A stretch of DNA of 64,000 nt from Fodinisporobacter ferrooxydans (GTDB lineage: Bacteria > Bacillota > Bacilli > Tumebacillales > MYW30-H2). Within the stretch, counting starts at the first letter, position 1; every line of letters starts with the position of its first letter. This document shows positions 45,714-54,403 of the stretch, in pieces. Location of the stretch: assembly GCF_022818495.1 (NCBI RefSeq), contig NZ_CP089291.1:434001-498000 (forward strand). Direction: 5' to 3'. Below the pieces are notes generated by a model. The model did not search any database, was not told where the DNA came from, and worked only from the letters and a program-made list of their open reading frames with translations. The position numbers were made by a program, and so were the translations under genes.

Positions 45714-46535
45714 CTAGAGATGCTCCAAATAGCGCTCCTTGATGACCGCAAGAACCTCATCCCCAGGCTGATCCCAGATAGCCTGGTTAAAAATCTCGAC
45801 CTCAATCGGCCCTTGGTATCCTGCTGCATCCAATGCTTTTCGAATCCGGCGAAGCTCGATCACACCATCCCCCATCATTCCTCTTCCCAATAAGAAATGT
45901 GAAAATGGAACAACCCAATCGGACACATGAAAACCTAGAATGCGCTCTCCTGCTAATGCAATTTGATGGTATAAGTCGGGATCCCACCATACATGAAAGA
46001 CGTCCACTACCACGCCGACTTCATCTGGCCGATAGGATTTTGCCAAATCATTCGCTTGCGCCAATGTCACTACTACCGACCTTTCCGCCGCATACATGGG
46101 ATGAAGCGGTTCAATCCCTAACTTTACCCCGTATGATTTTGCATAAGGAACCAGTTGTTCAATTCCTTCTGCTACACATTTCCTTGCACAATCAATGTCT
46201 CGATCAGGTATCCCGCCACCTACGAGAACTAACACTTCTGCCTCAAGTTCTGCTGCTTCCTCGATTGCACGTCGATTTTCGTCCAATCTCTTTTGCCGCT
46301 CGGCAGCAGAGACAGTTGGAAAATACCCCCCGGCAATCATGCTGGATACCCGCAAACCTGCATCCCGAACCAACTGTCTGCTACCCTTAAGCCCGATTTC
46401 AGCAATCTTGTTGCGCCATAAGCCGATCCAGGGAATCCCTGCACGAACACAGCCTTCCACAGCCTCCCGAAGATTCCACCTTTGTGTCGTTGCCTGGTTC
46501 AAACATAACCGTTCGAATGATTCAAGCTGTTCCAT
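45714..46535 (-). CDS. Sugar phosphate isomerase/epimerase-like TIM-barrel protein
   Basis: This 273-residue xylose-isomerase-like TIM barrel opens with LCLNQATTQRWNLREAVEGC. Candidate metal ligands are Glu in LGIEPLHPMYA, Asp in VGVVVDVFHVWWDPD, His in ILGFHVSDWVVP and Glu in PIEVEIFNQ. It is only distantly similar to the protein at 43796-44614. Close relatives are common in catabolic clusters but few are characterised. Its stop abuts the aroQ remnant in frame; the C-terminal [15 protein letters not shown]-type ending (here [16 protein letters not shown]) looks natural, so the protein is probably intact. Confidence 0.8.
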   Translation of the reverse strand: MEQLESFERLCLNQATTQRWNLREAVEGCVRAGIPWIGLWRNKIAEIGLKGSRQLVRDAGLRVSSMIAGGYFPTVSAAERQKRLDENRRAIEEAAELEAEVLVLVGGGIPDRDIDCARKCVAEGIEQLVPYAKSYGVKLGIEPLHPMYAAERSVVVTLAQANDLAKSYRPDEVGVVVDVFHVWWDPDLYHQIALAGERILGFHVSDWVVPFSHFLLGRGMMGDGVIELRRIRKALDAAGYQGPIEVEIFNQAIWDQPGDEVLAVIKERYLEHL

Positions 46536-46584
46536 CTTCTTTCCTCCCGTAAGAAATCGGCAGAACTTAAACTTATTTGATCCA

Positions 46585-47733
46585 TCATTTCATCAGGATG
46601 CTGCCTATAATCATACGCTGCACCTGGTTCGTACCATCTACAATTTGAAAAATTTTAGCATCCCGCATTAACCGTTCAACAGGATATTCTTTTATATAGC
46701 CGTAGCCCCCAAAAATTTGTACGGCATCTGTTGTTACTTTCATAGCCACATCCGTAGCCAAACATTTCGACATGGAAACCATCGCGGTGGTTTCCTTCGA
46801 GATGACCGGATATTCCTGATCCACACGCCGATTCGTTTCACGAACCAAACAACGGGCCGCTTCCAATTGCATCGCACAATCTGCCAACATAAAACGGATT
46901 GCTTGAAAATCGCCGATTCGTTTGTTAAACTGCTTGCGTTCTTTCGCGTATTGTATGGCAAAATCCAAAGCACATTGTCCAACACCAAGCGCCATGGCAG
47001 CAGCCCCCCATGAACGCAGCATGCTGGTTCCTATTTCCGAAAGCATTCTCCAGCCATCGCCCTCTTGGCCAATTAACGCATCATCAGCAACCCAGCAGTC
47101 TTCCAGGATGACATCTCCTGTAGAACTGCCATGTAATCCCATTTTATTTTCTATTTTTCCAAAATGCAGCCCTGGGCTATCTTTGTGTACTAAAAAGGCA
47201 GAAATTTCATCCGGATTCGTCTTCGCAAACACGAGATAATATTCTGCAACTTGTGACAAGGTAACAAAAATCTTCGTTCCATTTAAAATGTATCCTCCTT
47301 GCAGAGCCTTCTTCGCAGATGTACTGATTGCCCGTGCATCAGATCCCGCATGCGATTCCGTTAAACAAAAAGCACAAAGCTTATGACCACTGCTTAGATT
47401 CGCATAGAATTTATCTAATTGGTCCGGTCGTGCCATCAATGACACCATGCGAATCACAGAATTGGTTGATAACATTGTCGTGCCCATGGACGCTAAGCCT
47501 TTGCTTAATTCTTCGATCACCATCGCGAGCAACGAACTATTCGCTTCAATTCCACCGTATTTTTCCGGCAGACACATCGTGAGGAGCCCATTTTCTCCTA
47601 AAACTTTGACCAAATCGTGCGGAAATTCATCTGTACGATCCACTTCGGCAGCCCTTGGCATAATTTTTTCTTTTGTTATTTTCTTTACCACCTGCATTAT
47701 TTCTTGTTGTTCTAAAGTTTGATCGATTACCAT
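46585..47733 (-). CDS. Acyl-CoA dehydrogenase with Asp at the usual catalytic Glu position
   Basis: This 382-residue FAD enzyme has the family blocks CLTESHAGSDARA, FVTLSQVAEYYLVFA, GDFQAIRFMLADCAMQ and FGGYGYIKEYPVERLMRDAK. The catalytic base of most members is the Glu in YEGTNQIQ; here the motif reads VDGTNQVQ, with Asp. The alternative base position used by isovaleryl-CoA-type enzymes, in the block GTSMLRSWGAAAM, also lacks Glu. It heads a unit with its own sigma-54 promoter and should pass electrons to EtfAB. Activity may be low, altered or on an unusual substrate. Confidence 0.87.
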   Translation of the reverse strand: MVIDQTLEQQEIMQVVKKITKEKIMPRAAEVDRTDEFPHDLVKVLGENGLLTMCLPEKYGGIEANSSLLAMVIEELSKGLASMGTTMLSTNSVIRMVSLMARPDQLDKFYANLSSGHKLCAFCLTESHAGSDARAISTSAKKALQGGYILNGTKIFVTLSQVAEYYLVFAKTNPDEISAFLVHKDSPGLHFGKIENKMGLHGSSTGDVILEDCWVADDALIGQEGDGWRMLSEIGTSMLRSWGAAAMALGVGQCALDFAIQYAKERKQFNKRIGDFQAIRFMLADCAMQLEAARCLVRETNRRVDQEYPVISKETTAMVSMSKCLATDVAMKVTTDAVQIFGGYGYIKEYPVERLMRDAKIFQIVDGTNQVQRMIIGSILMK

Positions 47734-47908
47734 TTTCCAATCCCCCTGTCACTTGATTTGCCAAGATGCGTCCCATTTAAATAGACCTTTTGCTCCTTAG
47801 CTGCTGATTCCTTGATCGCGTGAATTACCTTTTTACAATTCTGCAGCCTTTATGAAAGCCATTACACTTTTGTTTCTTCACCTCCTGTAATTCCTCATAT
47901 CTATTACT

Positions 47909-47924
47909 AGCAAAAAGGATGCCA
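47909..47924 (-). promoter_or_regulatory. Sigma-54 promoter of the acyl-CoA dehydrogenase/aroE unit
   Basis: The minus strand reads TGGCATCCTTTTTGCT, matching TGGCAY-N5-TTGCW with both invariant doublets. The inferred start near 47897 gives a leader of about 165 bases to the gene at 47733. The upstream element shared by the other two promoters is not seen here. Confidence 0.7.
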
Positions 47925-48010
47925 ATCAATAAGCTAAGCAAAATCAATGTTTTTATATCAATTAATTTTTCCGGGTATTTGTACTCGTGTCCGTTTGAAA
48001 AAGAGTTTTG

Positions 48011-49444
48011 TTATTCAGATAATCGATAGACAATCATTTTCGTTTCTGTCATATCTTCGACCGCATAGCGAGGGCCTTCACGTCCAATTCCACTGTTTTT
48101 CACGCCGCCATAAGGCCAATGATCCAGTCTGAAATTGGAAGTGCCATTGATCACCACACCGCCCACTTCAAGGGCGTGAGCTACTTTATAGGCTAAATCC
48201 ATTTGGTTTGTAAAAAGCCCAGCCTGCAATCCGAATGATGAATCATTTGTCGCCTCGATGGCCTCTTCAATCGTCTCATAGGGAAGAATGCTGACGATCG
48301 GACCGAACACTTCTTCACAAACAACGTTGCTTTTCTTAGGCGGGTTTAATAGAATCGTCGGTTCCACTGTCGCCCCATATTTTTTGCCGCCGGATAGTAA
48401 TGTTGCGCCCTGGCTGACCGCTTCTGCAATCCAATCCAAGATCCGCTGCGCTTCCGTTTCGTTCACTAAACATCCGATATCCGTGTTTGGCAGTAACGGA
48501 TCACCGATTTTCAATTGCGCTATTTCATGTTTTAGCAATTCCGTGAATGTGCTTACAATCGATGCATGGACATAGATTCGTTGAACGGAAATACAACTTT
48601 GTCCCGAATTGCTAAATCCGGTTCTTGCACACATCTGGGCAGCACGCGCCAAATCGGCGTCTTCATGGACAATCGTCGCGGCATTCCCGCCCAGTTCCAG
48701 CAGTACTTTTTTGATTCCTGCCAAAGAACAGATATTTTTGCTGGCCACGACTCCGCCAGTAAAGGAAATTACATTGACACGGTCATCTTTTACAATTTGC
48801 TGCACGACTTCCCTTCCACCATAAATCAAGTTGACAGCATTCGCAGGAAATCCGGCTTGCAGCAGTAATTTTATTAATTCTGCGGCGATAAACGGCGTCT
48901 GTGAAGCTGGCTTGAAAATGACACTGTTGCCTGCTGCGAACGCCGGACCAATCTTGTGACAAACGAGATTGAGCGGGGCATTAAACGGCGTAATAGCTGC
49001 AACAACGCCTACCGGAACACGAAAGGTTGCAGCAATCGCTCTTGTTCCTCTTTCTGAAGGATCACCGGGCAACGTTTCACCGATTAATCTCTTTGCTTCT
49101 TCACCTGACAGTTCGAGTGTTTCGATGGAACGGGACACTTCGTCAAGTGTATTTTTTAAAGGTTTTCCCAACTCAAGGGAAATCAGCTTGGCGAATCTTT
49201 CTTTTTCAACATTTAATAGTGCGGCGGCTTTTTTTAAAATTTTTGCCCGTTCATGAGACGGGATATTCGCAATATCTTTTTTGGCAGCGTAAGTTGCTGC
49301 CAATGCATGTTCAACATCGCTTGGCGTTGCATCACATCGCTCACCGATCACTTCCCCGGTATACGGATTGTACACGGAACCCCCATCGTTGCATGGGCGG
49401 ATCCATTCGCCATTTATAAAAGATACTGCTTTCATTTTCTCCAA
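48011..49444 (-). CDS. NAD(P)-dependent aldehyde dehydrogenase
   Basis: This 477-residue aldehyde dehydrogenase has the catalytic Cys in FSNSGQSCISVQRIY, the base Glu in KVLLELGGNAATIV, and cofactor block ISFTGGVVASKNI. Its frame opens at TTG 49444, eight bases after GAGGTG; ATG 49435 (MKAVSFINGEW) is an alternative. It is a paralogue of the aldehyde dehydrogenase in the ectoine cluster. It is the last gene of the unit starting at the CoA-transferase and would oxidise an aldehyde made by the neighbouring alcohol dehydrogenase. Confidence 0.88.
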   Translation of the reverse strand: MEKMKAVSFINGEWIRPCNDGGSVYNPYTGEVIGERCDATPSDVEHALAATYAAKKDIANIPSHERAKILKKAAALLNVEKERFAKLISLELGKPLKNTLDEVSRSIETLELSGEEAKRLIGETLPGDPSERGTRAIAATFRVPVGVVAAITPFNAPLNLVCHKIGPAFAAGNSVIFKPASQTPFIAAELIKLLLQAGFPANAVNLIYGGREVVQQIVKDDRVNVISFTGGVVASKNICSLAGIKKVLLELGGNAATIVHEDADLARAAQMCARTGFSNSGQSCISVQRIYVHASIVSTFTELLKHEIAQLKIGDPLLPNTDIGCLVNETEAQRILDWIAEAVSQGATLLSGGKKYGATVEPTILLNPPKKSNVVCEEVFGPIVSILPYETIEEAIEATNDSSFGLQAGLFTNQMDLAYKVAHALEVGGVVINGTSNFRLDHWPYGGVKNSGIGREGPRYAVEDMTETKMIVYRLSE

Positions 49445-49568
49445 CTTGCTTTCACCTCTGGCATCTAATTTTTCAGTCCTTGTTTTAAACGTTTCGTATC
49501 AATCGGTCATTCATTCATTCATTTTTTATAAATAGAATTGCGGAACTCTAAATGAATCGACGTTACGT

Positions 49569-50609
49569 TCACTCGATGCGGAACAGCACCTTCCCAGCCT
49601 GCTTTTCTTTCATGAGTTCAAACCCTCGATTCGCCTGGTCAAGTCCAAAAACATGGTCGCCAACCATCGGCTCGATTCGAATCGTATCGTTTTCCAACCA
49701 CCGGATGGCAGTCTCATAATGTAAGGGCAGGCTGCCAACAACGCCTTTAATCGTCAGGTTCTGACGTACGATCTGTACCAGCGGATTTATCCTGGCTTCT
49801 GTTGCAAAACCCAAGAGAAAAACCTTGCCTGCACCATGTGCCATCAAAATAGCCTGTTCTACGGCTCCGGTCGTCCCTCCGGCTTCAAAGACAACATCTG
49901 CGCCAATCCCGTCAGTTAAATCTTTCACTAATTTATACGCATCCGTATTCCCGAGATCAACCACATAGTCGGCGCCCAAATTCTTTGCAATCTGCAGACG
50001 CTTCTCATCGGAAGAAGTGCCGATCATGATAACTTTTGCAGCCCCGGCAGCCTTCGCAGCTTGAAGTGTGAACAGACCGAGCGGACCAGGCCCCACGATG
50101 ACAACTGTATCATCCACAGCGACCGGATTTGTCTCCATGGCCTGCGCAACAATGGAAATCGGCTCTAGAAAAGCGCCTTGATCGAAAGAAATACTTTGCG
50201 GCAAAACGTGAGTCCCCTTCGCCGGGAATGCGATATATTCGGCAAAAGTCCCGTCAAAACTAATGCCCAAATGGTCCCAGTTCGGACACAAATTAATATA
50301 TCCCCTGCGGCAATAATGACACTGGCCGCACCCTAGCAATGCCTCCAGCCCGACACGGTCTCCAGGTTTCAGACCGCGTACGTTTCCACCCACCTCGACG
50401 ACTTCACCAGCGCCTTCATGGCCAAGAATGATGGGCGGTTTTACCGGATAGCGTCCCGTATACCTCCAATCGGCCAATAGAATGTCCGTTCCGCATATTC
50501 CAGTGGACTTTATCTTTACCAGAACTTCATCCGATTTTATTTTCGGTATCGGAACATCAATAACTTCGACAAAACCTGGTTCCGGACGTGTCTTAACTAC
50601 TGCTTTCAT
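49569..50609 (-). CDS. Zinc-dependent medium-chain alcohol dehydrogenase
   Basis: This 346-residue enzyme of the threonine/sorbitol dehydrogenase-like MDR family has catalytic zinc ligands in STGICGTDILLADW and LGHEGAGEV, a four-cysteine structural zinc lobe CGQCHYCRRGYINLC, and the nucleotide-binding motif VVIVGPGPLGLFTLQAAKAA. It probably oxidises a secondary alcohol or polyol. It sits 82 bases after the SDR gene and 124 bases before the aldehyde dehydrogenase gene in the same direction. Confidence 0.88.
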   Translation of the reverse strand: MKAVVKTRPEPGFVEVIDVPIPKIKSDEVLVKIKSTGICGTDILLADWRYTGRYPVKPPIILGHEGAGEVVEVGGNVRGLKPGDRVGLEALLGCGQCHYCRRGYINLCPNWDHLGISFDGTFAEYIAFPAKGTHVLPQSISFDQGAFLEPISIVAQAMETNPVAVDDTVVIVGPGPLGLFTLQAAKAAGAAKVIMIGTSSDEKRLQIAKNLGADYVVDLGNTDAYKLVKDLTDGIGADVVFEAGGTTGAVEQAILMAHGAGKVFLLGFATEARINPLVQIVRQNLTIKGVVGSLPLHYETAIRWLENDTIRIEPMVGDHVFGLDQANRGFELMKEKQAGKVLFRIE

Positions 50610-50691
50610 TTACAATCACTCCTAGATATAGAATTCAATTCTTGATCATTTGCTTCACAATCGACTCAATGCCATCGATAGCACATCACGC

Positions 50692-51438
50692 CTAATAAAC
50701 GGAACGACCGCCACTTATGTCATAGCACTGTCCGGTGGTGAATGCAGCCTCATCAGACACAAGATAACTTACCAAGCCGGCTACCTCTTCCCGTTTGCCC
50801 AGCCGTCCCATCGGGATTTTTGCCAACAAGGACTGGAAATACTCGTCAGTCATCTCTTTGACCATATTTCCTTCTATCATAGTCGGTGAAATACAGTTTA
50901 CAGTTACACCTGTTTTCGCAATCTCTTTCCCCAACGACTTCGTAAAAGCGATCACCCCAGCCTTCGAACTTGCGTATGGCGCCAACATCGGGTTGCCTTC
51001 TTTTCCGGCGACAGAGGCCATATTCACGATCCGGCCATATCCCCGCTTGATCATCCCATCCAAAACAGCCTGACAACACAAGAAAGTCCCTTTTAGGTTG
51101 ATATCGAAAACCCTGTCCCAATCCTCTTCCGAAATCTCGCTAACGGGAGCGGAAGGTCCGAGAATCCCGGCGATATTTGCGAGAATATCCACCCTTCCAA
51201 ATTCCGACTCTGCTTTTCGTATCATGGCTTGGACTTCGTTTCGCGAAGTGACGTCAACACGCTGGGGCAATACTTGAAAGCCGGCGTTTGCAATGGCTCC
51301 GGCAACTGTTTCGGCAGCGCCAGGATTAATATCCGCTACTAGCACTTGGGCACCCTCTCTGGCAAGCCTCCAGCAAACCGCCTCGCCAATGCCACTGCCG
51401 GCACCCGTAACAACAGCCACTTGTCTCGATCGTTTCAT
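50692..51438 (-). CDS. SDR-family oxidoreductase (FabG-like)
   Basis: This 248-residue short-chain dehydrogenase has the cofactor motif TGAGSGIGEAV, NIAGILG, the catalytic serine in VNMASVAGKEGN and YASSK with the catalytic Tyr and Lys. The start is ATG 51438 (MKRSRQ) behind GGGGGTG; the 13-residue longer frame is unlikely. In this setting it probably acts on a 3-hydroxyacyl-CoA or a cyclic alcohol, by inference. Confidence 0.88.
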   Translation of the reverse strand: MKRSRQVAVVTGAGSGIGEAVCWRLAREGAQVLVADINPGAAETVAGAIANAGFQVLPQRVDVTSRNEVQAMIRKAESEFGRVDILANIAGILGPSAPVSEISEEDWDRVFDINLKGTFLCCQAVLDGMIKRGYGRIVNMASVAGKEGNPMLAPYASSKAGVIAFTKSLGKEIAKTGVTVNCISPTMIEGNMVKEMTDEYFQSLLAKIPMGRLGKREEVAGLVSYLVSDEAAFTTGQCYDISGGRSVY

Positions 51439-51502
51439 TCTTTTCACCCCCGACCAGTAAACATTAGAACCATACAAAGCAATTGAATCATCTAAGCCGT
51501 TC

Positions 51503-52657
51503 CTAACTCCACTGCAAGCCCCCCTTCAACACTTCCCTGGCAATGACAATTTGCTGTATCTGATTTGTTCCTTCGTAAATCTGAGTCAGCTTGGCGTCAC
51601 GGAAATACCGTTCCACTGCATAGTCCTTGCAATAACCATACCCGCCGTGGATCTGAATCGCGTTCGTTGTGTGTTTCATTGCCGCTTCTGTTGCAAACCA
51701 TTTGGCAATCGATGATTCCCGCGTAAACGGTTTTCCGCTATCCTTCAGATATGCTGCCCGATAGGTGAGCAGGCTCGCTGCATCAAGATCGGCGGCCATC
51801 TGGGCAATAAAGGCTTGAATCAACTGGAATTGACTGATTTTTTGTCCAAATTGCACTCTGCTTTCGGCATATGCGACGCTGTCCTCCAAAGCAGCCTGGA
51901 TGAGACCTATGGCCAGACCCGCCACTTCAATCCGGCCGCTGTCCAACGAGTGCAGAGCTATCTTGATTCCTTGCCCTTCAGCGCCCAGCATGTTGCTTTT
52001 CGGTATTCGGCAATCCGTAAATAACAATTCAGAAACCGGATTCCCTCTCTGACCCATTTTCTTCTCTTTTTTGCCTACTCGAAAGCCGGGGGTTCCTTTT
52101 TCAACAATAAAAGCACTGATGCCTTTTGACTTTTTGCTCGCATCCGTAACTGCAAACACTATAGTAAAGTCAGCCAATGGTCCTAACGTGATAAATGTCT
52201 TGCTGCCATTTAATACGTAGGAATCCTCATCTAATCGGGCCTGTGTTTTTATGCCGGTTGCATCTGACCCGGCACCGCTCTCTGTTAAAGCGAAAGAACC
52301 GATGATTTCGCCTCGTGCCATCGCAGGCATGTACGTTTCCTTTTGTTCTTTGGTGCCATAATGATACATACAGAAAAGATGATGCTTAATTGAGGAACAA
52401 ATGTTTGCCACTGTTGCGGAAACCCGGCCCAACTCAATGCTTGCCAAAACAGAGGAAACGGAATCAGCTCCGGCTCCCCCATATTCTTCCGGAAAATTTA
52501 CCGCGAGAAGCCCCAAGTCTCCGGCCTGTTTGAAGATCTCCTTGGGAAATTCATCCGTCTCATCCATTTCCGCCGCTCTCGGCTTTACTGCCTTCTCGGC
52601 AAAACTTCTGACCATTTGACGCATCATCTTTTGTTCTTCAGAGAATCCAAATTCCAT
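51503..52657 (-). CDS. Acyl-CoA dehydrogenase
   Basis: This 384-residue FAD enzyme has ALTESGAGSDATGIKT, FITLGPLADFTIVFA, HGGYGYCKDYAVERYFRDA and the catalytic Glu in IYEGTNQIQ. It thus has the standard base, unlike the paralogue at 46585. Its ATG overlaps the CoA-transferase stop in TAATG, so the two are translationally coupled, and the CoA-transferase likely makes its substrate. Confidence 0.92.
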   Translation of the reverse strand: MEFGFSEEQKMMRQMVRSFAEKAVKPRAAEMDETDEFPKEIFKQAGDLGLLAVNFPEEYGGAGADSVSSVLASIELGRVSATVANICSSIKHHLFCMYHYGTKEQKETYMPAMARGEIIGSFALTESGAGSDATGIKTQARLDEDSYVLNGSKTFITLGPLADFTIVFAVTDASKKSKGISAFIVEKGTPGFRVGKKEKKMGQRGNPVSELLFTDCRIPKSNMLGAEGQGIKIALHSLDSGRIEVAGLAIGLIQAALEDSVAYAESRVQFGQKISQFQLIQAFIAQMAADLDAASLLTYRAAYLKDSGKPFTRESSIAKWFATEAAMKHTTNAIQIHGGYGYCKDYAVERYFRDAKLTQIYEGTNQIQQIVIAREVLKGGLQWS

Positions 52658-53853
52658 TAAATTACACCCTTTTCCGCAAGGTCTTTTATTTTTTTATCCG
52701 AGTACTGTAAAAGTCCTCGATAAATCTCGTCATTATGCTGTCCCAAGGTCGGTGGAGGAGTTTCAATCGTTCCGGGTGTCAACGAAAGTTTGGGCGTAAC
52801 TCCCGAAACCTTGAATCTGCCTGCTATCGGATGTTCAATTTCAACAGCCATTTCCCTGGCAATAACATGTGGATCCTCAACCAGTTTGTCTACACTATTT
52901 ATCGGTGCGCAAGTGACTCCAGCCTCATTCAGTACAAACACAACTTCCGCCACCGTCCGGTCGGCGACCCATGCCTGTGTTATTGCATCAACTTCTTCCA
53001 CATTGGCAACTCTTAATGGGGCCGAAGCGAATCGAGGATCGTCAACCAGCTCCGGTCGCCCCATCACAGCAACAAACCGTTGCCAAAGAGTATTTGATGA
53101 TACTCCAATGACTACATATCCGTCCTTAGCCATATAGCTGTTGTATGGGGCAACACCAGGGATACGGCTTCCGTTTCTTGTTGTAACCTTTCCTAGCGCA
53201 GTATAATTTGGGATTACGTTTTCCAAAACAGCAATTATCCCGTCTAATAGAGCAGCATCAACATGCTGACCCAACCCGGTCTGTTCGCGGTAATATAACG
53301 CCGTTAAAGTTCCATATGCGGCAAAGAGGCCGCCCAAAAAGTCGCCAAGTGCATTGCCGGTCCGCATCGGCGGGCCTCCTTGCTCACCTGTCAGACTCAT
53401 TAATCCACCCACTGCCTGTGCAATGATGTCCAACCCTGGCCTGTTGGCATAGGGCCCGCTTTGCCCAAACCCAGAAACTGATGTCATAATAATCCCTGGA
53501 TGAATCTCTTTTAATTGGCTGTAGCCTATATTCCATTTATTCATCGTTCCTGGGCGGTTATTTTCAATAACAATGTCTGAAATTTTGGCGAGATCCCTGA
53601 ATATTTCCTGGCCTTCCGGTTTTCGCAGATCCAATGTAATGCTTTTCTTATTCCGGTTGGCAGCGAGGAAGCAAGACCCCTCACCATGAATCAATGGAGC
53701 AAAATAGTGAGAATCATCCCCAATGCGAGGGAGCTCAATATGTAGAACTTCCGCACCCATATCTGCTAACAACATTTCTGCATAGGGACCGGCCAACATT
53801 CTGGTTGCCCCCAGTACCCGAATCCCTGATAGCGCCTTTGGCACGATGCTCAT
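52657..53853 (-). CDS. Class III (CaiB/BaiF) CoA-transferase
   Basis: Class III CoA-transferases move CoA between organic acids through a mixed anhydride on an aspartate. The 398-residue product has the family opening LSGIRVLGATRMLAGPYAEM, LDLRKPEGQEIFRDL, and the catalytic Asp in RPGLDIIAQAVGGLMSLTG (near residue 165). It is the first gene after a consensus sigma-54 promoter and should activate the pathway acid for the coupled acyl-CoA dehydrogenase. Confidence 0.9.
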   Translation of the reverse strand: MSIVPKALSGIRVLGATRMLAGPYAEMLLADMGAEVLHIELPRIGDDSHYFAPLIHGEGSCFLAANRNKKSITLDLRKPEGQEIFRDLAKISDIVIENNRPGTMNKWNIGYSQLKEIHPGIIMTSVSGFGQSGPYANRPGLDIIAQAVGGLMSLTGEQGGPPMRTGNALGDFLGGLFAAYGTLTALYYREQTGLGQHVDAALLDGIIAVLENVIPNYTALGKVTTRNGSRIPGVAPYNSYMAKDGYVVIGVSSNTLWQRFVAVMGRPELVDDPRFASAPLRVANVEEVDAITQAWVADRTVAEVVFVLNEAGVTCAPINSVDKLVEDPHVIAREMAVEIEHPIAGRFKVSGVTPKLSLTPGTIETPPPTLGQHNDEIYRGLLQYSDKKIKDLAEKGVI

Positions 53854-54010
53854 CTCCTTACGTAGTCACTTGCTCGGCATGTACCGTTATTGTTTTCATT
53901 GATTTTTCACATTTCTCTCAAGAATACGCTTTAACTGTTTGATATTTTTTCGCGTGATCTATTTCCTCCCATCGCAAAAAAGCAATAATTGAAATCTTAC
54001 ATACTCTATA

Positions 54011-54027
54011 TGCAAGGATTGTGCCAA
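54011..54027 (-). promoter_or_regulatory. Sigma-54 promoter of the CoA-transferase unit
   Basis: The minus strand reads TTGGCACAATCCTTGCA, a perfect match to TGGCAC-N5-TTGCA. The inferred start near 53999 gives a leader of about 145 bases before the CoA-transferase gene. Confidence 0.9.
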
Positions 54028-54068
54028 AGAATCAACACACTTTGTAGCAGTGTTTTCTCTATTGTTTC

Positions 54069-54112
54069 GTACAAATTTTAAACAACATGTGTTTCACTTC
54101 GGTTCATTTTAT
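54069..54112. promoter_or_regulatory. Candidate activator site upstream of the CoA-transferase promoter
   Basis: GTACAAATTTTAAAC (54069-54083) lies about 42 bp upstream of the -24 box, and GTTCATTTTAT (54102-54112) follows at a 33-bp offset. The same arrangement is found at 43682-43725. AAAC...GTTT half-sites also occur between the two motifs at both loci. Confidence 0.6.
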
Positions 54113-54123
54113 AAACACAACAA

Positions 54124-54307
54124 TTTATCCAATAGCTAAAGTTCCTAGATATATTTCCTACAGGGATAAGTCTCACTAACTGCTAAAGCAGTAAGTTCGG
54201 CTTTATCCAATAGCTAAGCGCACACTAAATACTCCCGCTTCTGCAAGCGGGAGATACGTGCGGGTCGAGTTCCTGGATACGCCCAAAAGTGGGGGTTCTT
54301 GACTCAA
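54124..54307. mobile_element. Possible orphan end of an IS200/IS605-type element
   Basis: TTTATCCAATAGCTAA occurs at 54124-54139 and again at 54202-54217. Between and after them are a small stem (ACTGC/GCAGT, 54179-54192) and a perfect 9-bp stem with a 4-base loop, CTCCCGCTT and AAGCGGGAG (54232-54253). The segment ends in TTGACTCAA (54299-54307). A stable hairpin near a TCAA-like cleavage site recalls right ends of IS200/IS605 elements, which also carry guide RNAs for TnpB. No tnpA or tnpB frame is present, so at most a relic. Recognition is by general pattern, not alignment. Confidence 0.35.
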
Positions 54308-54403
54308 TTACTGAAGCGCTGCATTTGGTTTTATTGGGATTTTAAAAATGAAGGCAATAATGAAGATAATAATGAAGGCAATGAGGAACGAATAAAAAAT
54401 GGT

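Larger units (their letters stand above)
53854..54403. other. 550-base gap with sigma-54 control region and a mobile-element-like end
   Basis: The half near the CoA-transferase holds the sigma-54 promoter and its upstream element. The half near the MmgE/PrpD gene holds a 16-base direct repeat, a small hairpin and a 9-bp perfect hairpin resembling the ends of IS200/IS605-type elements. No gene is seen. Confidence 0.6.

Noticed and set aside
41650-46535. myo-Inositol catabolism (IolD-like TPP enzyme with IolE-like barrels)
   Set aside because: The TPP protein lacks IolD's characteristic N-terminal blocks and length, and no inositol dehydrogenase or IolB/IolC-like gene is present.
5393-49444. 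Recent duplication of the two aldehyde dehydrogenases
   Set aside because: They share motifs along the whole length but differ at many positions, including around the catalytic residues, so an old paralogy is more likely.
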